Of a DNA stretch of 64,000 nucleotides, positions 58,252 through 64,000 are shown one piece after another; the first letter of the stretch is position 1, and every line of letters starts with the position of its first letter. Where the stretch lies: the NCBI RefSeq assembly GCF_001612555.1, contig NZ_CP015110.1, forward strand, positions 310,001 through 374,000, in the 5' to 3' direction. Source of the stretch: Acinetobacter sp. TGL-Y2. GTDB taxonomy: Bacteria > Pseudomonadota > Gammaproteobacteria > Pseudomonadales > Moraxellaceae. The notes under the pieces are model-generated. The model was not told the DNA's origin and did not search any database. It was given only the letters and a program-made list of their open reading frames with translations. The position numbers and the translations under genes were made by a program.

Positions 58252-59217
58252 TCATAAACCTTCAAGTTTTAAACGATTGGCATGTTGACGATATACAGAG
58301 ACTGGATCAGGTGCAAAGATATTACGTAAGCCCAGTACTTGATTGACTTCATCCAGATGATTCCAGTTGTAGTCATCTCGAATGGTTTTACCAAATTTTG
58401 CACTACAGCGTGGTACTAAACCATCGTTATCTTTACCGTCATTAATCATCAGACTAGTGAGTTTTAATGCTGAATCTGGGTCGAGTAAATTGGTTACTGT
58501 CCCTACACCCGTAAATGAATAAAAGTGCATACCATTTTGTTGATAATCACCTTCGCTACATGCACTTTTAGGTAAACCTTGAGGGAATTTTGCATTAAAT
58601 TGATCCATGCCTGCCAAGGTTAAACTTCTGCCGCTGGCCAGTGAATCATGAGGAAAACTTTTGGGATCAAGCCCTTGAGCCAATGTAATAAATTTAGATA
58701 ACACATTCACTGCGCCTACAAGTGGTGCTTCAATAACCGTGTCTTCGGCTTTTAAAATGAGATCAGCCACACCTGAGCCTTTATTCGGGCCGGCCACAGA
58801 GGTTACAGACGCAATTTTATTTGGAATCACACCTGCTGCATAGCGGCTTGTTGGGCCACCATGTGAGTGACCAATCAAATTGACTTTTGTAGCACCAGTT
58901 AAAGCAATAATTTCTTCAACTTGCTGGACCAATTGTTCACCACGAACTTCAGTTGAGTTAAAAGGTGAAACACGTGTAGCCCAAACATTACCACCGTTAC
59001 GTGCTAAATCAGGTAAAATTTGATACCAATAGTCGAGCCCTAAATCATCTGTACCAATGCGAACAAAACCAGACATCCCGTGGTTAAACACAATCGGGTA
59101 TTTGGTTTGGGCATAGTTATTGCTAGCTGTTGCTGTAATTTGAGAGACATTCGATGCGTGTACTGAGCTCAGTAGACTTGCTGCGAACAGGCTTGTAAAC
59201 AATCGTCCATATTTCAT
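58252..59217 (-). CDS. Secreted triacylglycerol lipase, paralogue 1
   Basis: A 321-residue alpha/beta-hydrolase with a signal peptide (cleavage near VHA/SN), YPIVFNHGMSGF with the oxyanion-hole region, nucleophile elbow GHSHGG, acid in NDGLVPRCS and histidine in WNHLDEVN. Two cysteines could form the usual disulfide. It belongs to the foldase-dependent Pseudomonas/Acinetobacter lipase family, secreted through the type II system. The ATG at 59217 has AAGGA 8 bases upstream. It is the last gene of the cluster. Confidence 0.9.
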   Translation of the reverse strand: MKYGRLFTSLFAASLLSSVHASNVSQITATASNNYAQTKYPIVFNHGMSGFVRIGTDDLGLDYWYQILPDLARNGGNVWATRVSPFNSTEVRGEQLVQQVEEIIALTGATKVNLIGHSHGGPTSRYAAGVIPNKIASVTSVAGPNKGSGVADLILKAEDTVIEAPLVGAVNVLSKFITLAQGLDPKSFPHDSLASGRSLTLAGMDQFNAKFPQGLPKSACSEGDYQQNGMHFYSFTGVGTVTNLLDPDSALKLTSLMINDGKDNDGLVPRCSAKFGKTIRDDYNWNHLDEVNQVLGLRNIFAPDPVSVYRQHANRLKLEGL

Positions 59218-59419
59218 ATATAACATCCTTAAGATTTTCTATTTTTAGTTCTTGGTCTGACAATTTTTTTTGTCAATTTAATTAAGCATTAGATGAAAAT
59301 GAAAACAAGAGTAAACTGACGAATAGAGGCTAAAAAAAATCAAAAACACCAGCACTTAGTCGAATTGTTTCGATATTCGCGAGAAGGGCTATTGTGGAAT
59401 TCATTGCGGGAATGATTGC

Positions 59420-59457
59420 AAAAAAATAGAGACTATCCACTATGAATAGTCTCTATT
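59420..59457 (-). terminator. Terminator downstream of lipase paralogue 2
   Basis: A perfect 12-bp stem, AATAGAGACTAT with ATAGTCTCTATT, has a 9-base loop; on the minus strand it is followed by seven T. Confidence 0.9.
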
Positions 59458-59461
59458 GGAT

Positions 59462-60436
59462 TTATAAACCCTGAAGTTTTAGACGATTTGCATGTTCACG
59501 ATAAACTTGAACTGGACTAGCTGAAAATACGCCTCTTAGACCAAGTAATTGATTCACTTCATCTAAGTGATTCCATTGATGATTATCACGAATCACTTTA
59601 CCAAAGCGAGAAGAACAACGACCTGCGACACCATCACCCTCACCTGCAAAAACAGATGAACTCATCATGCCATAGTCACTAGGGTCTAGTGCTGTATTGA
59701 AAGCAGAATTCCCCATGAATGAATAATAATAAGTTCCATTCACTTGATATGCACCTTCTCCGCAACTGCTTGTAGGTACACCATTGGGAAATTTTTGATT
59801 AAATTCGAGTGATTTTTCAGTCCCTAGAGCTTGTAATGCAGCCTTAGCGTCATAAGGAAATACATTTGGGTCTAATCCCGAGGCAAAAGTAATTACAGGT
59901 GATACTAATATGTCAAAGAGCGCACGAGCGGGTAGTTCTAAAATTCCACCAACAAGAACACCTTCCAATGTATCCGCTACTTTTGCACCTTTATTACCGG
60001 AACCGATGGTGGTTACAGAAGATACTTTATTGGGAATTACTCCAGCGACATAACGGACAGATTGTCCACCATGGCTATGACCGATCAAATTTACTTTACC
60101 CTTACCAGTAATAGCGAGTATTTCTTCAACTTGGCTCAGCATCTGCTCACCCCGAATTTCACTTGAATTCATGGTGGAAACACGCGTTTCCCAGATATTT
60201 GCACCGTTACGAGCAAGGTCGGGCGCAATTTGGTAGAAATAATCAACGCCAACGATGCTACCGAAACCAAATAAACCATGTGCTAACACAATAGGATATT
60301 GAGTTTTAGCATATTGAGCATAGGCATCTGGTGCTGTATTTTGTACAGCAAGATCTTTAATGGATTGAGATGCTTGAGTTCCGCTACATAATGCTGAGAG
60401 TGATAAAAGGCCAGTAAATACAACTTTATACTTCAT
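59462..60436 (-). CDS. Secreted triacylglycerol lipase, paralogue 2
   Basis: A 324-residue relative of paralogue 1: signal peptide ending near TQA, YPIVLAHGLFGFGSI, elbow GHSHGGQSVRYVAG, and NHLDEVNQLLG. The acid-loop sequence differs (EGDGVAGRCS instead of NDGLVPRCS), as does the lid-like region (GGILELPARALFDILV), so substrate range may differ. AAGGAG lies 6 bases before the ATG. It has its own terminator. Confidence 0.9.
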   Translation of the reverse strand: MKYKVVFTGLLSLSALCSGTQASQSIKDLAVQNTAPDAYAQYAKTQYPIVLAHGLFGFGSIVGVDYFYQIAPDLARNGANIWETRVSTMNSSEIRGEQMLSQVEEILAITGKGKVNLIGHSHGGQSVRYVAGVIPNKVSSVTTIGSGNKGAKVADTLEGVLVGGILELPARALFDILVSPVITFASGLDPNVFPYDAKAALQALGTEKSLEFNQKFPNGVPTSSCGEGAYQVNGTYYYSFMGNSAFNTALDPSDYGMMSSSVFAGEGDGVAGRCSSRFGKVIRDNHQWNHLDEVNQLLGLRGVFSASPVQVYREHANRLKLQGL

Positions 60437-60699
60437 ATGAAACTCCTTGATTTTATTTTTTTTAGATGAATCCTCTCACCTTGATTTGATTATAAAGAAA
60501 TTTTATAAAATATGTATAAAATGTGATGAGGTATACCAAATTAAATGTAACTGAGGGTTTTGTATGTAAATTGAAAAATCCAATGATGTTTAAAAGGTAT
60601 AGTCATCTCTGAAGGGATCTATAGAACTTTTTATTCTATCTAACACGTTTTTATAGCGGGTTACAGTCTTTATAGCTACAGGCGATTTATGTGCTGACG

Positions 60700-60860
60700 C
60701 TAAATATCCACCTCATCAAAATGATTGTCTTGATAGTTATCTCGGGTCGCTTTGTTGAGCTTGTTGCTCCATGGTCTAACCGGTCCGACATGGAGTATCC
60801 ACTCAGTAGTAGGGCCGAATGAGGTTAGTCGCATATCTGGATTAAGTAAGTGGGTGTTAT
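60700..60860 (-). pseudogene. Remnant of a fifth lipase gene (C-terminal part)
   Basis: The minus strand reads NPDMRLTSFGPTTEW, then VRPWSNKLNKATRDNYQDNH and FDEVDI followed by a stop. This lines up with MRLYSFTG and with CSARFGQNIRDNYRWNHLDEVNQ of paralogue 3: the RDNY and NH-DEV catalytic-histidine region is unmistakable. Its upstream two thirds and its start are absent. Confidence 0.75.
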
Positions 60861-60904
60861 TTGAGATTTAAGTCTCGAATAAAAATTAAAACCACTTTAA
60901 TAGA

Positions 60905-60941
60905 AAAAAGAGCAATTTCAGTTTACAAAATTACTCTTTTT
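60905..60941 (-). terminator. Terminator downstream of lipase paralogue 3
   Basis: On the minus strand AAAGAGTAATTT pairs with AAATTGCTCTTT, followed by a T run. Confidence 0.75.
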
Positions 60942-61000
60942 CCAATTGCACTTAAACGAATATGGCACTTTAAACACAGATCTTAGACCAAAGAAAAATC

Positions 61001-61981
61001 CTATAATCCTTGAAGTTTCAAGCGATTGGCATGCTCACGGTAAACTTGAACTGGATCTTGAGAGAATAAACCCCGTACACCTAAGATCTGGTTCACTTCA
61101 TCGAGGTGATTCCAGCGATAGTTATCTCGAATATTTTGACCAAATCGAGCACTGCATACAGGAACTAGACCATCGTTAGCTCCTTCTTGACCCACAATGA
61201 CTGAAGCGATTTGCATGATATAGTCAGATGGATCCATCGTGCTATTAAACGGTGAATTACCTGTGAATGAGTACAGTCGCATACCATTTTCGTTATAGGC
61301 ACCTTCACCACAGGCAGTTTTTGGAATACCCGCAGGGAAGCGCTGATTAAATGCAATCGCACCTGAAGTCGATAAACTTCTCGCTGAAGCCAAAGAGTCG
61401 TGAGGGAATGCGTCTGGATTTAAACCCTGTGCCCATACAATCGCACCTGATACAAAATTCACGACTGATGCCAACGCCAAATCTACACTTGTACCTTCAG
61501 TTTTTAAAATGAAATCTGCCATAGGTGAGCCTTTATTCACTCCAGCCACCGTAGTCATAGACGCAACTTGTGTAGGAATAGTGCCGCCTACATAGCGAAT
61601 AGAATGTGCGCCTTGACTATGACCAATCAAGTTCACTTTTTCTGCCCCAGTAATGGCAAGTACATCTTCAACTTGTTGTAGCAGCTGCTCGCCACGGACA
61701 TCATTGGAGTTAAATGGTGAAACGCGGGTTGCCCATGCATTTGCACCATTACGCGCTAGATCTGGCAAAATTTGATGCCAGTAATCTAAGCCGAAACTTT
61801 CAGTGCCAAGTCGAATGAATCCTGTTAAACCATGAGCAAAAACAATAGGATATTTGGTCTTTGCGTAGTTTGAAGTGACAAATTTGGCATCCGCTTTTTG
61901 TGGTTGTGTCGAAGTGTTTGCATAGCTAGAAGTGATGCCAATACTTGAGATTAGGGTTGCGATTAAAAGTCCGTTTTTCAT
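61001..61981 (-). CDS. Secreted triacylglycerol lipase, paralogue 3
   Basis: A 326-residue lipase: signal peptide ending near SYA, YPIVFAHGLTGFIRLG, NDGLVPVCSARFGQ and WNHLDEVNQILG. The nucleophile elbow is GHSQGA (then HSIRYVGG), unlike GHSHGG in the other three, and matches the form seen in Pseudomonas LipA-type enzymes less variably. The ATG at 61981 has GAGGA upstream; an earlier ATG at 62062 lacks a ribosome site. Own terminator. Confidence 0.9.
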   Translation of the reverse strand: MKNGLLIATLISSIGITSSYANTSTQPQKADAKFVTSNYAKTKYPIVFAHGLTGFIRLGTESFGLDYWHQILPDLARNGANAWATRVSPFNSNDVRGEQLLQQVEDVLAITGAEKVNLIGHSQGAHSIRYVGGTIPTQVASMTTVAGVNKGSPMADFILKTEGTSVDLALASVVNFVSGAIVWAQGLNPDAFPHDSLASARSLSTSGAIAFNQRFPAGIPKTACGEGAYNENGMRLYSFTGNSPFNSTMDPSDYIMQIASVIVGQEGANDGLVPVCSARFGQNIRDNYRWNHLDEVNQILGVRGLFSQDPVQVYREHANRLKLQGL

Positions 61982-62184
61982 GAATTTTCCTCGTCTATTT
62001 TTATGATTCTTTACATAATTTAGTGCGAAAACGAGTATATAGTCATATTTTTGCTGTTGCATGATTAAGCGACCAATGGTTAACGCTTTTTTATGCAGAG
62101 ATTTGTTAAAAATGGAAAACTGTAGTTATTTTAAAGTACTTCGTAAGCTCTAATTGAATAAAAGGGGTGGAAAGGATTTTTATC

Positions 62185-62230
62185 TTTGACCTCCTTTGAC
62201 CTCCTTTGACCTCCTTTGACCTCCTTTGAT
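62185..62230. repeat. Tandem 10-bp repeat
   Basis: The unit CTCCTTTGAC occurs three times in full, with a fourth unit ending in T and a partial unit (TTTGAC) in front. The period is close to one DNA helical turn. Confidence 0.9.
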
Positions 62231-62246
62231 CCCAGCTTATATCAGC

Positions 62247-62275
62247 AAAATGCCATCCTAAGGGATGGCATTTTT
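62247..62275 (-). terminator. Terminator downstream of lipase paralogue 4
   Basis: AAAATGCCATCC pairs with GGATGGCATTTT around TAAG, with T on either strand. Confidence 0.8.
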
Positions 62276-62304
62276 AATTCGAACTACAGTGAAAGCTAGA
62301 GACT

Positions 62305-63291
62305 TTATAGTCCTTGTAGTTTTAAGCGATTTGCATGTTGGCGGAACATCGCCACTGGGTCTGGTGCAAATAGACCTTTTAAGCCGAACATCATATTGGC
62401 AAGATCCGTGTGATTGAGGTTGTAGTCATCACGAATCACTTGACCCAAGTGAGTACTACAACGCGCCACCATACCATCATTGTCTTTGTTGCCATAAGCT
62501 AATGGACCAAGTTGCATCAAAATGGTGTCAATATCGAGTAAGTTTGTGGTTTGTGCGACACCGCCCCAAGAGTAGTAATAGATACCATTTTCAACTTTCG
62601 CACCAGTTTTATTGCAATCCGATGCCAAAGCAGTCGTTGGATAGCGTGCATTGAATTTTGTAGAACCTGCTTCAGAAAGCGATGCCATAGACGCATCAAA
62701 ACTCAGTGGCATATCTGGGCGACCTTCTGCCCATGTAATCAATGGCGGTACGATGTAATCGCCTAAAATATTGAAGATTGCACGCGTTGCAGTATTGCTT
62801 TGAATTTTATCTGCTACTTGTGAACCGCGGAATGTACCGCCTACGCCAGTTGCTGAAGCGACATATTCTGGTTTGACTGCTGCAACATAACGAACCGTAG
62901 GTCCGCCATGGCTATGGCCGATTAAGTTGACTTTGTTTTTGCCTGTCAGTGCAATCACTTCTTCCACCTGAGCAATCAATTGCTCACCACGGAATTCTGT
63001 GGTGTGTGCTGGTGAGATTTGTGCAGCAAATACAGTTGATCCATTACGTGCCATATCGGGTAGGATCTGGTACCAATAATCGATATTAAAACTGTCATTG
63101 CCGATTCGAGACCAACCTAGCCAACCATGAGTCATCACAATTGGGTATTTGGTTTTGGCATAATCAGATTTTGCAGTTTCTTTTATCTGTAAAATTCCCG
63201 CAGCTGCTTGAGTTTCTACAACTGAACCGAAAGATAGCGCAGTGATGATCCCCAACATCGCTATTTTGGTTTTATTCAAGTTTTTTTTCAT
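62305..63291 (-). CDS. Secreted triacylglycerol lipase, paralogue 4
   Basis: A 328-residue lipase and the most divergent of the four: signal peptide ending near TQA/AA, YPIVMTHGWLGWSRIG (HGW rather than HGL), elbow GHSHGGPTVRYVAA, DNDGMVARCS, and catalytic histidine in LNHTDLANMMFG rather than NHLDEVN. It is the gene nearest the foldase gene, in the foldase-then-lipase order known for Acinetobacter. The ATG at 63291 has AAGGA upstream and is preferred to the ATG at 63297. Confidence 0.9.
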   Translation of the reverse strand: MKKNLNKTKIAMLGIITALSFGSVVETQAAAGILQIKETAKSDYAKTKYPIVMTHGWLGWSRIGNDSFNIDYWYQILPDMARNGSTVFAAQISPAHTTEFRGEQLIAQVEEVIALTGKNKVNLIGHSHGGPTVRYVAAVKPEYVASATGVGGTFRGSQVADKIQSNTATRAIFNILGDYIVPPLITWAEGRPDMPLSFDASMASLSEAGSTKFNARYPTTALASDCNKTGAKVENGIYYYSWGGVAQTTNLLDIDTILMQLGPLAYGNKDNDGMVARCSTHLGQVIRDDYNLNHTDLANMMFGLKGLFAPDPVAMFRQHANRLKLQGL

Positions 63292-63339
63292 ATGCATTCC
63301 TTGAGCAATTTATTTTTAAATTTTTCCTATGACTGCGTT

Positions 63340-64000
63340 TTAATCGCTCAACGGCAGTTTTCTTCCTTCATCATGAATTTTTTCAAAGGTTTCAATGCGT
63401 AATTGTTCTTGTGGATTGCTAAAATTTTTACTACGTAACTGTTGAATTGCGCTCTGCTTGGCAGAATCACTCATATTGCTTTTTACAATGCTGTCTCTTT
63501 CAGTTAAATACGAGCCAACACGTCCTTTCCATTGATTACGATCTGCATCTAATATTTCTAAACGTTGAGTCGCTTCAGGACCCACTAAATTGGTCCGCAT
63601 TTGATGTAATTCTTCAGCACTACCACCGCGTGCTTTAATTTCAGCCGTCAGTTTTCTGAGGTCTTCAAGTTGTGACAGTTGTTTTAAATTCTCTTTCCAA
63701 TCTTCAGGTAGATCTTTGAACAGCTCTTGCAGTTTTTGAGCTTTTTCAGCTTCGGTCAATTTTTTATTGTCTAACACTTCCATACGAGCAATGGTGTAAT
63801 CGTTATAGGTATCTTCAATGCCAAAAAGTCCTTCAATTTCATAGTCAGAGAAGAATTTTTTACGCAGATTTTTCATATTATTAAAAATGGCTTTGTAATA
63901 ACCCGCTTTTTCTTCATCTATATTGGGTTTTTCCAGATTGCCGAGTTGTTCACGATACTGCATATAACGCGACCATAAATCTGTCAGCTGAGATAGCAGC
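63340..64000 (-). CDS. Lipase-specific foldase (lipase chaperone), C-terminal part
   Basis: The frame is open to the right edge of the window, so the start, including the membrane anchor, lies outside; the visible part is about 219 residues. It is highly charged and helical with the foldase segment LRKKFFSDYEIEGLFG, followed by long helices (LTEAEKAQKLQELFKDLPED). These membrane-anchored periplasmic chaperones fold class I lipases before type II secretion. It is transcribed ahead of paralogue 4 with a 48-base gap and may serve all four. Confidence 0.9.
   Translation of the reverse strand, partial: LLSQLTDLWSRYMQYREQLGNLEKPNIDEEKAGYYKAIFNNMKNLRKKFFSDYEIEGLFGIEDTYNDYTIARMEVLDNKKLTEAEKAQKLQELFKDLPEDWKENLKQLSQLEDLRKLTAEIKARGGSAEELHQMRTNLVGPEATQRLEILDADRNQWKGRVGSYLTERDSIVKSNMSDSAKQSAIQQLRSKNFSNPQEQLRIETFEKIHDEGRKLPLSD

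Larger units (their letters stand above)
60437..61000. other. Intergenic region holding a lipase remnant
   Basis: This 564-bp gap between paralogues 2 and 3 contains the decayed lipase end at 60700-60860 and the paralogue 3 terminator. The sequence nearest paralogue 2 is AT-rich and holds its promoter region. No intact frame was found. Confidence 0.6.
61982..62304. other. Intergenic region with a tandem 10-bp repeat
   Basis: This 323-bp gap between paralogues 3 and 4 contains the 10-bp repeat at 62185-62230, the terminator at 62247-62275 and presumably the promoter of paralogue 3. No coding frame was found. Confidence 0.6.

Noticed and set aside
62185..62230. CRISPR-like repeat
   Set aside because: The 10-bp units are contiguous with no spacers and there are no cas genes in the window.

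Overview
The window looks like chromosomal DNA from an Acinetobacter-type gammaproteobacterium (Moraxellaceae). The genus call rests on AT-rich codon use, a hydrolase-type SpoT with a decayed synthetase domain, a pilin gene followed by PglL-type O-oligosaccharyltransferases, an unusually long RimP, and lipases encoded downstream of a lipase foldase. I cannot assign the species from sequence alone.

Layout. 1-2.5 kb: the end of pgsA, a frameshifted small secreted protein, and an ABC exporter gene broken by a one-base change inside its signature motif. 2.6-8 kb: alkB, an IclR regulator, and a three-gene aromatic-acid-type efflux set (FUSC pump, DUF1656, HlyD adaptor). 8-14.5 kb: ruvX, yqgE, recN, a decayed region, ppnP, rlmB, an EamA transporter and coaE. 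14.5-18.3 kb: pilD, pilC and pilB, the pilus assembly core. 18.6-26 kb: tpiA, secG, tRNA-Leu(GAG), four initiator tRNA genes plus one decayed copy, then rimP-nusA-infB-rbfA. 26-29.3 kb: a TPR-like secreted protein and a LemA plus two-TPM-protein cassette. 29.5-33.7 kb: a type IV pilin, a first O-oligosaccharyltransferase, an orphan pilin-like gene and a second O-oligosaccharyltransferase. 33.7-39.7 kb: a heme-type bacterioferritin without most ferroxidase residues, bfd with a Fur box, ridA, spoT, rpoZ, gmk and ispH. 39.8-55.9 kb: two consecutive complete minor-pilin/PilY1 operons. 56-58.1 kb: rpsP-rimM-trmD-rplS. 58.2-64 kb: four tandem secreted lipase genes, a remnant of a fifth, and the start-truncated lipase foldase gene.

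How it works together. The window holds much of a type IV pilus system: major pilin, prepilin peptidase, platform protein, extension ATPase, pilin glycosylation enzymes and two alternative tip/priming complexes, each with its own PilY1. The second PilY1 carries a Cys/Trp-rich insertion of about 100 residues in its vWA region. The most notable accessory features are the doubled pilus-tip operon, the pilin/glycosyltransferase island (with an intrinsic terminator directly abutting the transferase start codon), and the expanded lipase cluster served by one visible foldase gene. The rest is conserved housekeeping. I saw no CRISPR array, intact insertion sequence or prophage.
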